Positions 43,252 to 53,059 of a DNA stretch of 64,000 nucleotides are shown here, in pieces. Each line of letters begins with the position of its first letter. The first letter of the stretch is position 1. The position numbers were made by a program, and so were the translations under genes. The notes under the pieces were generated by a model that was not told the origin of the DNA, made no database searches, and saw only the letters and a program-made list of their open reading frames with translations. Source of the stretch: Paragorgia papillata (Eukaryota; Cnidaria; Anthozoa; Scleralcyonacea; Coralliidae); assembly GCA_035771165.1 (NCBI GenBank), contig JAWNZC010000222.1:930001-994000 (forward strand), read 5' to 3'.

Positions 43252-43390
43252 TGTTCGGTCTGTACTAGTGAAATATCGGACCTCCGTTTTCTGTACAGAC
43301 CTCGGCTCACTGCGCTCGGCCAGTACTAGTGAAATGTCGGACCGACGTTCTTTACTACAGACCTAGCCTCACGCTTGGTCAGTAAGTAGG
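43252..43390. repeat. Two tandem ~65-bp units
   Basis: CAGTACTAGTGAAATGTCGG and TGTACTAGTGAAATATCGG begin two diverged units, each ending ACAGACCTCGGCTCAC-like. Confidence 0.65.
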
Positions 43391-43444
43391 AAATACAGTT
43401 CAGACGCGAATATTGTATGCGACTTAGCCAATTCACACATCTAA

Positions 43445-44009
43445 AGGTCTGTTTAAACGGATCCAACATGTTGGTCCAACATCATCCAACAATGTTGAAT
43501 GCAACATGTTGGATTCGTTTAAACACCATGTTGGATAATGTTGCATGATGTTGGACATTGTTGGATCAAGTTTGATTCCGTTCAAACTTTTCATCCAACA
43601 TCGTCCAACATTTGACGGAAAACGAATTCATCGACATCGTTTCCATGGAGATTTGAGTCATTTGACGAGGTAAAAACATTCAAGATGGCGGAATGCGGGA
43701 GTGACGAGAGTTTGTTCGAGAGTTTGACGCAGGAACGTGAAGAACCCCTCGCTAAAACTCCTCTGAATAATAAGAATAAAGAAGACTGGTCTATCAAGTA
43801 AAAAAAAGAAGACTGGTCTATCAAAGGCAATTAAGTCAAGGAAGTGGACTGATCATGACGTGATCCCCTGATCAGTTTCGATTTTAAAATAGCACTTGTG
43901 TTGGATGTTGTTGCATCCGTTTGAACATGTTGGCCAACATTGGCCAACAATGGTCCAACATTGTTGGACCAACAATGTTGGACAATGTTGGATCCGTTTA
44001 AACAGGCCT
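43445..44009 (+). mobile_element. Harbinger-like non-autonomous element, TAA TSD
   Basis: Terminal inverted repeats AGGTCTGTTTAAACGGATCC / GGATCCGTTTAAACAGGCCT are bracketed by the 3-bp duplication TAA (43442-43444, 44010-44012), as expected for PIF/Harbinger. Sub-terminal DNA is packed with CCAACA/TGTTGG words. The interior on + reads MAECGSDESLFESLTQEREE and later SRKWTDHDVIPLIS, resembling the start of a Myb/SANT-like accessory protein, broken by a stop. No transposase. Confidence 0.82.
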
Positions 44010-44012
44010 TAA

Positions 44013-44787
44013 CTGTTCAGATTTATCAACAATCTTTAAGATATAAGCTGTTTAAGCTGAGAAAATCGATGAAAAAGATTTGTGTATATCCAGACGAATT
44101 TGTATCGGGATTACACACTGATCTCTATATAAACTGGATAGGCATTCCCTATGGCCAGCAGTCAAACATTTCGTGGCAGTTGCCGCCATCTTACGTAGTG
44201 GAACATATGACGCATTGCGGCCTTAGAACTTGTTCCCAATCCCGAAGTTGACTAGCATAAGCAATCTTGACGTCAGCACGGTCAGATTATCCAGGGGTAG
44301 GGATATTCAGTACTCTGTGCCGGGGGAGTCGGAAAAGCCGTAAAGCAAACCACAAATGCCGGTTCGTTTAGTTTTCACTGTTTAAAAAAGATGGCAAGAT
44401 CAAAAGATGGCAAGTACACAACAAGGCATTAATATTACTACAAAAGGTGCAATTTAAGACTTGGAATTGAATTCTTCGTAGATTTTATAGTCTGTTTTTC
44501 AGTTTATATTATCGTGAAGTTTCTTCGTTGTCGGCACTGAAGAAAAACAACGAAATTTAAAAGTTTTACAGCTCAGTAATAAAAATGCAAGAAATTAGCG
44601 TCTTAAACCTTATTGAGTACTTCTTGTGTCATTACATTCGTTTAAATCTTCTTTAAGTAACTCTTTTTGTCTGTTTTCAATCTATGAAAGCTATAAACTT
44701 CAGTGGCAGCCATCTTCAGCTGGTGGTCACGTCATCATACAGCTCGCACGCTAAATTCGGCCCCATCCAGTTTTATTTGAGATCAGT
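44013..44787. other. Intergenic, no supported gene
   Basis: One plus-strand open frame extends from the Harbinger end to 44251 without recognisable family. Nothing else found. Confidence 0.4.
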
Positions 44788-44966
44788 GGTTTACACAGGC
44801 AATTTTCACTCCGATTTTTCTCACCCAGACCCATACGATTGAATGGATGATTCGCCAAAGTATTAAACCTCATATAGCTCTGAATAAATGGTCCAAACCA
44901 TTCGTAAGTCAATCCGTTCGATCGCATGTGTCAGAAGGAGAAAATCGCCTGTGTAAACGACCCTTT
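44788..44966. mobile_element. Short MITE (GTTTACACAGGCAATTTTC ends)
   Basis: GTTTACACAGGCAATTTTC at 44789 faces GAAAATCGCCTGTGTAAAC at 44938-44957. About 175 bp, no coding capacity. Confidence 0.75.
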
Positions 44967-45056
44967 AGAGAGATTAAGATTCACGTAAACGGGAAACAGC
45001 AGAAACGAGAGACTCTGGGATAATCCGTTTCAAATCGTTACGTTATTGGCTGAATA

Positions 45057-45220
45057 GTGAGCATGAGTTGGTATGAAGTGACCGGAAGTAGAATTAATAA
45101 AACCAAAATAACAAAGATGTCAGACGGCAAGACTCCAGTGAAGACGTTGCCGCGATCGATATCTTTGCCGTATGTGTGTAGATGCTGTACTTCGAGCTTC
45201 GCCAGCAACCCCATTGACTT
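45057..45220 (+). pseudogene. CxxC (ZAD-like?) exon copy, broken by a transposon
   Basis: Open frame MSMSWYEVTGSRINKTKITK, then LPRSISLPYVCRCCTSSFAS and NPIDF, where the reading is cut by a 900-bp insertion. After the insertion the sequence resumes at 46121 with the codons for LFGRKSNKENILSRF-type residues of the intact copy. The CxCC plus NPIDLFGRKS pattern vaguely recalls short zinc-binding N-terminal domains such as ZAD; this is weak. The frame continuing into the insertion to 45446 is fortuitous. Confidence 0.5.
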
Positions 45221-46120
45221 CATGGCCAGAAATCGAGGACAACATGGCGGCAAAGCATGCGCACTGAATCCCTTTTTAATTAATTCAATATGGCGTCCTT
45301 CAATAGATTTCTTAAGGAAATATAAAGAACAATCATTTTCAGTTATTTACTATTGTAAATTCCGACATGCGAACGTCCAAAACTTCACCAAATTGAACAA
45401 TCGTTCAGCACTACAATTTATATTAAGTTTGGAGCGTCCTAAATAGGTTCCCGAGCCCCTCACAAGCATACCTCTTATTCGCTGTTTAAAGTCTATTAAT
45501 CTGCTATATCACTTATTTTGGAGCTCCAATTTTGGCTGCTTCTGTGTTGTTTGTCCACGATGCGAACGTCTGAATTTGCTCGGGATGAACGTTACTTTGT
45601 TTTGCGGAGTTGTTCGTTCCACTTTTTCGTTGTTTAATAGGTTCCCAAAGACCTTAAAATGTACGATTTATTGCAGCCGAGTCGTTGTAATTTAATCCAT
45701 CAAGCGCCAAGATAAATACTGAACTCGGCGTGAAAAAGCAATGCATTCCTCGATAATTTCGGGTTCTTGTCCGCCATTTCTTATGGAGCTGTTGCTAGGT
45801 TGCCAGGGTCTTAACCGCTGTTATTATTATTAAATATGACTGTGGATTCGGAAATAATAACCGAAATTTATGCGGCAATTTTTGTGAGTATGAGTGTACA
45901 GGCCTGTCTAGACGATTAAACCTTTTGTAATTTGATATTTGGGTAAGAAATGGGTCAATAAGACATTTTAGCGAATAACTCTACTTTAATTTATTGCTAT
46001 AGACTTCTGTTTATAGCCGAAATGATCGATATTTAGCCATCAGAATTTTCAAATTAATATTTCCATCTAAATATGAGCCCACAGGCCACTGCCGCTGAGT
46101 GTCCTGGATTTCTAGCCATG
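45221..46120. mobile_element. 900-bp DNA transposon with CATGGCCAGAAATC ends
   Basis: The ends CATGGCCAGAAATCGAGGAC and (inverted) CATGGCTAGAAATCCAGGAC match at 18 of 20 positions. The right 322 bp recur at 18045-18366. The related uninterrupted site at 48.28 kb reads straight through TTGACTT|GTTTGGG, which fixes the borders exactly and shows no target duplication. No transposase recognised inside. Confidence 0.85.
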
Positions 46121-46284
46121 GTTTGGGAGAAGGTCAAACAAGGAGAACATACTATCCAGATTCCGCTCGGATATTTACGCATGCGTACCTCAACCGGAAT
46201 AACAAGAATCCTGTGATTTGAAACGGATTATCCCAGAGTCTCTCGTTTCCCGGGTGGGGAACGTGGCCTCTGGGAACGAGATTG

Positions 46285-46475
46285 CGTATGATCCTGAACT
46301 GTGTTGTGTTGTGTTGTGTTGTGTTGTGTTGTGTTGTGATGTGTTGTGCTGTGTTGTGCTGTGCTGTGTTGTGTTGTGTTGTGTTGTGTTTTGTTGTGTT
46401 GTGTTGTGTTGTGTTGTGTTGTGTTGTGTTGTGTTGTGTTGTGTTGTGTTGTGCTGTGCTGTGCTGTGCTGTGTA
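46285..46475. repeat. Pentanucleotide array (TGTTG)
   Basis: About 36 copies of GTGTT with a few GTGCT variants. Same family as the 41-kb array. Confidence 0.95.
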
Positions 46476-48013
46476 ATTTCTTGCATTTCGTCGTTTCAAC
46501 GTCAAGACGACTATTCTCTCGGAGGCAGCAAACGGCAGATTTTACAGTCCAAATTTCTAATATATCCTCTCTTTCACGTCTTTTACGAAGGAAAAGAAAA
46601 ACAATAAAAATGTTAATAATGATCACAAAATGTTTTTAAACCATAGATACCAATACGAACACGAAAAAGCAAATATTTTATCGACAACTACAAATACCTC
46701 TTTTTAGCCGCCAACTTGGATCTGCTCACGTCAATCTTAATCTCTCTAGTTTCAATCACGCGAACGTCAAACGGTATCTCATGTTTGCCGGAATCTTAAT
46801 CTCTCTAGTTTCCCCAAACCAACGGACCAGGCGCAATTCGAGATGTATTCTTTGGCTAACTGTAGTCAAGTTTATTTAGGGGAGAACGGGTGGCGTGTGC
46901 TATTAGGGCGCTGCCTCTCACCAGTAGTTAAGCCCGGTTAGGCGGGGTTGTGGGGACTCATGTGAGCAGAGTTTAGTTGGTCTCTCCTGTGCTTCGAGGG
47001 TTTTTCGCCGAGTTCTCCGGTTTTCCTCCCTCCGTAAAAGCGACCTTTTCTCTACCAGCTTATTTCTGATTGAAAACCAGTAATTCATCGGCCTGCGACA
47101 CCTAATAATTAAATTCACACAGCCAACGAATGGTGCGAAGCTAAACTATGGGACCTTAAATCGAATATACGACCTTTAAATCGAACTTCGTCACCGACTC
47201 TCTAAATTTGGGAACGCGTTTTGAAACTTTCCGATAGCAAACCGAGTGTCCAAAAGCAAGCAAAGACCAAGTATAAAACTAAGGCCTGATTTATATCTTT
47301 TAAAAAGAAGCAAAGAAGCAATAGCAAAGAGTTATTGAGAGCGACGCGATCCCACCAAGGCTTCCCAAAGAGCGCTATCGAAATCTCTGGCCAGCTGAGC
47401 AAAGGACAAAACGAGAACGCGCGTGTGTGTGTGTGGGGGAGGGGGGGGGGGGGAGGGGAGGGGGCAAGGGTTCAAGGGAACCTTGCTTATAGGTAGCTAT
47501 ACAAGGAGTGAAAATCGAAATCCCAAAATTTGTTTTTTGGGCGATTTTTGTATTTTTTACCCGATTTACTGCTCTCTGTCTTTTCTGATGAAGATGCATC
47601 TCCACGATCAACCACATCTTGTTCTATTGGCATCTGTTGTTCTTTCTGGCTACCAATCGTGCTCTCTGTGGTGAAAATAGAACGCAGTGATGGTTTTGTA
47701 ATAATAGCACAATAAGCAGTTTAGGATCTTGCATGTATAAACGCACAAGTTCCTCATGTCTTCGAAACAGAATGTTTTGACTAGTTCAGAGGTGGAAAAT
47801 ACTGAAACCTAGAAACCTAGTTTCCAAATATTTTTTAGAGTCTTGTCGTTCTCTTCCCACCATCCAATACAACACAAACGCATAGTGGTGAAGACACTGT
47901 TAAACCGAAATTATCTAATTCTATCCAACAAGGCTGCCAAGACCAAAAAAGAGAAATTGTGTGCGAATCACTAACTCTCAACGGCTACCGGTTTCGCAGT
48001 TCGTATGAAGTTG
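46476..48013. other. Intergenic; G-run at 47428-47465
   Basis: GTGTGTGTGTGGGGGAGGGG followed by long G-blocks can form a G-quadruplex. A short hairpin-prone pair TCTTAATCTCTCTAGTTTC repeats at about 46734 and 46792. No gene recognised. Confidence 0.45.
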
Positions 48014-48014
48014 T

Positions 48015-48058
<44 letters not shown>
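48014..48058. repeat. (CAA)15 microsatellite
   Basis: Fifteen uninterrupted CAA triplets next to the AACAC/ACACAACACG run at 48088-48115. Confidence 0.97.
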
Positions 48059-48127
48059 CTAAACAGAGCCACTTAACCGACAGACCAACACAACACAACA
48101 CGACACAACACAGTTCAGGATCATACG

Positions 48128-48545
48128 CAATCTCGTTCCCAGAGCCCACGTTCCCCACCCGGGAAACGAGAGACTCTGGGATAATCCGTTTCAAATCACA
48201 GGATTCTTGTTATTCCGGTTGAGGTACGCATGCGTAAATATCCGAGCGGAATCTGGATAGTATGTTCTCCTTGTTTGACTTTCTCCCAAACAAGTCAATG
48301 GGGTTGCTGGCGAAGCTGGAATTACAGCATCTACACAAATACAGCGAAGATATCGATCGCGGCAACGTCTTCACTGGAGTCTTGTCGTCCAACATCTTTG
48401 TTATTTTGGTTTTATTAATTCTACTTCCGGTCACTTCAGACCAACTCATGCTCACTATTCAGCCAATAACGTAACGATTTGAAACGGATTATCCCAGAGT
48501 CTCTCGTTTCCCGGGTGGGGAACGTGGGCTCTGGGAACGAGATTG
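48128..48545 (-). mobile_element. Right copy of the exon-bearing TIR element, intact
   Basis: About 75-bp terminal inverted repeats start CAATCTCGTTCCCAGAGCCC and end with the complement. Flanks GATCATACG and GATCATGCA agree at 7 of 9 positions, suggesting a 9-bp target duplication. The interior carries the CxxC exon on the minus strand. This is either a transposon that captured an exon or one whose own protein begins with it. Confidence 0.75.
48213..48455 (-). CDS. CxxC (ZAD-like?) single-exon ORF inside a TIR element
   Basis: 80-residue frame beginning MSMSWSEVTGSRINKTKITK, with LPRSISSLYLCRCCNSSFAS, NPIDLFGRKSNKENILSRFR and a short tail before the stop within the terminal repeat. The cysteines (CRCC) followed by a hydrophobic LFG and basic stretch hint at a small zinc-binding domain, but the second cysteine pair of a ZAD is not in this exon. 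A donor-like GTACGCATG near 48228 may lead to a lost exon. Function unknown. Confidence 0.35.
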
Positions 48546-49250
48546 GATCATGCATTTCCTGAAAAGTTTGAATTCTTAAATCTCTGAAAGGATATTTCTT
48601 GCAAATTGTTGGCACTCTTCTTGTATTTTTAGTCGCGGGTTTAATTGCGGATTTCCCCAAATTTACACGACATAGATACGCAGTAAAACTGACAATAAAC
48701 CACACTTCAGTAAGGTCACGAATGAAATATCAGGGACTTTAAGATGCTAGGACGACGACGGTGGTTAAAATTCAAGATAAGTTTTACAATTTAAAGAAGT
48801 CACGGTTAACTGACTATTATATTTGATATTTGAAGCTAGTTTAATGACTCCCAAAACGCCCCAGTATTGCTAAAATGATTGTAGTGTCCGTATTGAAGTC
48901 AATCTCAAGCAACAGTTCTCATCGTTTGGCCGTTGACGTCGTCCTGAAGACGTGAAAATGCTGGAAGTGGCGTTGTATGAAGAACGAGGACGGTGTTGAG
49001 ATTACTCTAGGGACAGAAAATTATTCATTTTCTTTGTTTTGCAAAAATAATTCTTTTGTTTAGAGGACATCGCGTTGAGGTTGACGTCGTAGATCTTAAA
49101 GCCCCTATCTACAAGTCCACAACATCTTAAAAAGTCAGCTACGAGAATGGAAATTTTCCTATATGGGCCCCCGGTGATACCAGTGTATTTTCACTGAAGG
49201 GGTAACCCTGTATAAATGTAACCCTGTATAAATAAAATTGTGTTATATTA
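48546..49250. other. Non-coding; dispersed repeat at 48737-48845
   Basis: The 48737-48845 stretch (AAGATGCTAGGACGACGACG, AAGTTTTACAATTTAAAGAA) recurs at 61430-61540 in the same orientation. No gene recognised. Confidence 0.6.
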
Positions 49251-49322
49251 TGTTATATGGTCTAGTGACTACGATCCGGTGTTTTCACCGCCGGGGCCCG
49301 GGTTCTATTCCCGTTCTATGGA
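49251..49322 (+). tRNA. tRNA-Glu(UUC)-like sequence, probably pseudogene
   Basis: ATGGTCTAGTG, then anticodon arm CGGTG-TTTTCAC-CGCCG (5 pairs with one G-U; anticodon TTC) and T-arm CCGGG-TTCTATT-CCCGT match the tRNA-Glu plan, and TTTT follows at 49324. The acceptor stem pairs poorly, the T-loop lacks the usual TTCGA, and the D-arm is altered. Most likely a decayed gene or SINE head. Confidence 0.6.
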
Positions 49323-49875
49323 CTTTTAACAGTGGAAACAAGGATTTTATTATAAAATTTTGACCAAAATAGAGCTATTACATAGTGACTAACCGCTGGT
49401 AAAGCAATTGATCTCTTTTAGACATAAGGAAATTAAAAAGGTTTTATGAGAATACTGACTTGCTTCATTCATGATTAACAAAAATTTCTATTTCTCGACA
49501 AAACTTCTTAAAACACTTTTTGCCCAAATTTTTCTTCCTTCCCAAAAAAAGTCAGAGTTGCCAAAAATATAGAAGGCTGCCCAACCTAATAAATCTAATA
49601 AATTGTTATTCAAGATAAATTTGGTGGAAACACCACGTGTAATATTTATTTGCTAAGCTAATTTTCAAAGAATTAATAAATTGTTAGTTGACATGCACGG
49701 CTTTTATGATATTTTTATTTGTTTCTTAAAGTCGGCGTCACTTTCGGAAATGGCTGGTGAAAGAATGGGAAAAGGTGTTCTTGAGAAAACTCTATATAAA
49801 GATGCCAGGAGCTCGTTCATGCTTGATTCGCGCTTGGTTTCTTCAGTGAAAAAGAAAGCAAAAAACAAATTTTAC
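49323..49875. other. Intron-like non-coding sequence
   Basis: Contains a short arm (AATATTTATTTGCTAAGCT, 49643-49661) of the hairpin element seen at 2.93-3.11 kb. No gene recognised in this stretch. Confidence 0.45.
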
Positions 49876-50160
49876 CTTTTTTCCCACCCAGTATCCCAAC
49901 AAGGTCATCCCTTTCCATCGTGCTTAAGATCTCAATCAGCTTCTCAACGTCATTCCCAGCTTTAGTTCCCCAATGAGACAAGAGATCATCAGCTGGATCG
50001 TCTTTTAGTTGAAACAACTTTACATCTTTTATGTGGTATCCCAAGTTTCCAGCCAACGTTATGTAATCTTTTCCCTTTTTTGGCTTGTTCAACTCCGTAC
50101 ATATTTCAATGTAGACATTAGCATTAAGCTCGCTGATTTTCAACGATTCATTACTTCTGG
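49876..50160 (-). CDS. Death-domain exon 1 of the LRR-Roc-COR gene
   Basis: Acceptor TTTTCCTAACAG and donor AAAAAAG|GTAAAA (alternative CTGG|GTGGGA, also in frame) bound 285 bp, phase 1 at both ends. The 95 residues read SNESLKISELNANVYIEICT, then DYITLAGNLGYHIKDVKLFQ, DDPADDLLSHWGTKAGND and TMERDDLVGILG. The helix-5 tryptophan (LLSHW) and R-D-D-L pattern are Death-domain hallmarks. Because both ends are phase 1, the exon can be skipped without breaking the frame. Expected role: homotypic assembly downstream of the Roc-COR switch. Confidence 0.78.
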
Positions 50161-50451
50161 CTGTTAGGAAAATAGAAATCACAAGAATGGAAAAGACATT
50201 TAATTTACATATTCTACAACAAGTAAAAACTAGAGGACACTCAGAGAAATTTTAAAGTATTTTCAACAGAGCAAGGGAGAATTTCAATTATCTATAATTT
50301 TCAAAACTAATAAATATCTTAAAAATCTTCTCCGATTAAATCGAGATAAAATGTTTAATACGTTATGCATGACATGGAAACATGTACCTCTTTCCTTGTT
50401 TAACACATTAACCCCGCCTGAATCGGGGGGGAAATGGGCCCTTTATTGGTT

Positions 50452-50955
50452 TACTCTGTCTAACACCAGACTATTTTACTTTGTCTAACACCAGATTATT
50501 TTACTCTGTCTAACACCAGACTATTTTACTGTGTCTAACACCAGACTATTTTACTCTGTCTAACACCAGACTATTTTACTCTGTCTAACATCAGACTATT
50601 TTACTCTGTCTAACACCAGACTATTTTACTCTGTCTAACACCAGACTATTTTACTCTCTCTAACACCAGACTATTTTACTCTGTCTAACATCAGACTATT
50701 TTACTCTGTCTAACACCAGACTATTTTACTCTGTCTAACATCAGACTATTTTACTCTGTCTAACACCAGACTATTTTACTCTGTCTAACAACAGATTATT
50801 TTACTCTGTCTAACACCAGACTATTTTACTCTGTCTAACACCAGACTATTTTACTGTGTCTAACACCAGACTGTTTTACTCTGTCTAACACCAGACTATT
50901 TTACTCTGTCTAACACCAGACTATTTTACTCTGTCTAACACCAGACTATATTTTA
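50452..50955. repeat. 25-bp satellite block in intron (~20 copies)
   Basis: TCTGTCTAACACCAGACTAT plus TTTAC repeated with scattered single changes (CTGTGTC, ACATCAG, ACAACAG). It ends by merging into the 130-bp parent repeat (CGTCAAAGGGAGAACCCTCA). Confidence 0.96.
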
Positions 50956-51440
50956 CTCGTCAAAGGGAGAACCCTCAGGCATCCTAAGAAGCAATTGGTT
51001 AATATTAGTCTTAACGAATTCCATTAAGATCATATATGAACTACTAGACCCTATACATACAGAATAAAAGTATTTTTACCTGAACCTGTAGCTTTACTAA
51101 TCCCTTTCGTGAATGCCTCAACCACTTCTGCAAAAAAACAGGAAAAAGATGAATCTCAACAAAAAACATTTTGGGTCTTTTATATAAGTTTCAAAGCAAA
51201 CCTATAAGCCAATTACTAGAAAAGGTTGCTAAATAAGCACCTGTATATTATTGTTCAATTTGCTTCGGTTTAGCCTATTTGTTTCAATTTGCTTATTCGA
51301 AACTATGCCACAGTTTGACGACAAAAGCTAGTACTACCAGTAGTTAGCTAAACACGTTTTAAGTCAAAAGTTTCCAAGCTAAGGTATAGCTACTGTGTCT
51401 CTCAGGCTATGGCATAGCATTTTTAATCCCCTACTGCCTG
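50945..51440. repeat. Segmental duplication copy B (partner at 52.59-53.08 kb)
   Basis: About 490 bp nearly identical to 52585-53085. It includes a 48-bp exon with both splice sites and flanking intron (CCACAGTTTGACGACAAAAG). Offset 1643 bp. Confidence 0.93.
51080..51127 (-). CDS. 48-bp linker exon, copy B
   Basis: Acceptor TTTTTTTGCAG, donor TTCAG|GTAAAAA. In phase 1 it encodes EVVEAFTKGISKATGS. Sequence of the exon is identical to copy A at 52723-52770. Phase 1 at both ends, so zero, one or two copies all keep the frame between the COR exon and the Death-domain exons. Confidence 0.65.
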
Positions 51441-51964
51441 AGCCGGCCCAAAACGACCCCTTAATAACTATTTTATTCGTCAAAGAGAGAACCATCAGTC
51501 ATCCTAGGCAGCAATGAGTTAACAAGTGATTAACCCATTCCTGCCTGAGCTGGCCAAAAATGGTTCCTTTTATTGTTTTACTCTGTCTAACACCAGATGA
51601 TTTTACTCATCAAAGAGAGAACCCTCAGACATCCTAGGTAGCAATGAGTTAACAAGTGATTAACCCATTCCTGCCTGAGCTGGTTCAAAAATGGTTCCCT
51701 TTTATTGTTTTACTCTGTCTAACACCAGATGATTTTACTCATCAAAGAGAGAACCCTCAGACATCCTAGGTAGCAATGAGTTAACAAGCGATTAACCCAT
51801 TCCTGCCTGAGCTGGTCAAAAATGGTCCCTTTATTGTTTTACTGTGTCAAACACCAGCAGATTTTACTCATCAAAGAGAGAACCCTCACAAAATCCTAGA
51901 CAGCAATGAGTTAACAAGTGATTAACCTATTCCTGCTTGAGCTGGTCAAAAATGGTCCATTTGT
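51420..51964 (+). repeat. ~130-bp dispersed repeat, four tandem units
   Basis: Units contain AACCCATTCCTGCCTGAGCT, TTTATTGTTTTACTCTGTC, TAACACCAGATGATTTTACT and CATCAAAGAGAGAACCCTCA. Inverse orientation to the 777-1160 copies. The last unit passes directly into the 25-bp satellite. Confidence 0.92.
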
Positions 51965-52600
51965 TGTTTTACTCTGTCTAACACCAGACTATTTTACTGT
52001 GTCTAACACCAGACTATTTTACTCTGTCTAACATCAGACTATTTTACTCTGCCTAACATCAGACTATTTTACTCTGTCTAACACCAGACTATTTTACTCT
52101 GTCTAACAACAGACTATTTTACTCTGTCTAACACCAGACTATTTTACTCTGTCTAACACCAGACTATTTTACTGTGTCTAACGCCAGACTATTTTACTGT
52201 GTCTAACGCCAGACTATTTTACTCTGTCTAACACCAGACTATTTTACTCTGTCTAACACCAGACTATTTTACTCTGTCTAACACCAGACTGTTTTACTCT
52301 GTCTAACACCAGACTATTTTACTGTGTCTAACACCAGACTATTTTACTGTGTCTAACACCAGACTATTTTACTGTGTCTAACACCAGACTGTTTTACTCT
52401 GTCTAACACCAGACTATTTTACTCTGTCTAACACCAGACTATTTTACTGTGTCTAACACCAGACTATTTTACTGTGTCTAACACCAGACTATTTTACTGT
52501 GTCTAACACCAGACTATTTTACTGTGTCTAACACCAGACTATTTTACTGTGTCTAACACCAGACTATTTTACTCTGTCTAACACCAGACTATATTTTACT
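51965..52600. repeat. 25-bp satellite block in intron (~25 copies)
   Basis: Same unit as at 50.45 kb. Includes runs of identical GTGTC variants at 52.44-52.57 kb and paired ACGCCAG variants near 52.19 kb, showing local spreading of variants. Confidence 0.96.
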
Positions 52601-52722
52601 CGTCAAAGGGAGAACCCTCAGGCATCCTAAGAAGCAATGGGTTAATATTAGTCTTAACGAGTTCCATTAAGATCATATATGAACTACTAGACCCTATACA
52701 TACAGAATAAAAGTATTTTTAC

Positions 52723-52770
52723 CTGAACCTGTAGCTTTACTAATCCCTTTCGTGAATGCCTCAACCACTT
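52723..52770 (-). CDS. 48-bp linker exon, copy A
   Basis: Acceptor TTTTTTACAG and donor TTCAG|GTAAAAA. The preceding large exon ends in phase 1 (one base, G), which with the first two bases gives GAA (Glu), then VVEAFTKGISKATGS and one base out. The exact phase fit on both sides supports a real exon linking COR to the Death domains. Confidence 0.72.
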
Positions 52771-53059
52771 CTGTAAAAAACAGGAAAAAGATGAATCTCA
52801 ACAAAAAAACATTTTGGGTCTTTTATATAAGTTTCAAAGCAAACCTATAAGCCAATTACTAGAAAAGGTTGCTGAATATGCACCTGATTATTATTGTTCA
52901 ATTTGCTTCGGTTTACCCTATTTGTTTGAATTTGCTTATTCGAAACTATGCCACAGTTTGACGACAAAAGCTAGTACTACCAGTAGTTAGCTAAACACGT
53001 TTTTAAGTCAAAAGTTTCCAAGGTAAGGTATAGCTACTGTGTCTCTCAGGTTATGGTAT

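Larger units (their letters stand above)
45002..46284 (+). mobile_element. Left copy of the exon-bearing TIR element, interrupted
   Basis: Reverse-complement partner of 48128-48545. The 45002-45220 part matches 48502-48285 and the 46121-46284 part matches 48284-48128, with a 900-bp transposon between. The terminus CTGGGAACGAGATTG is intact at 46270-46284, while the left terminus is truncated. Downstream flank (CGTATGATCCTGAACTGTG plus pentanucleotide array) is shared with the right copy, so the flanks were duplicated too. Confidence 0.85.

Noticed and set aside
50452..52600. CRISPR-like appearance of regular 25-bp repeats
   Set aside because: Units are contiguous with no unique spacers, in a eukaryotic context with no cas genes; it is a satellite.
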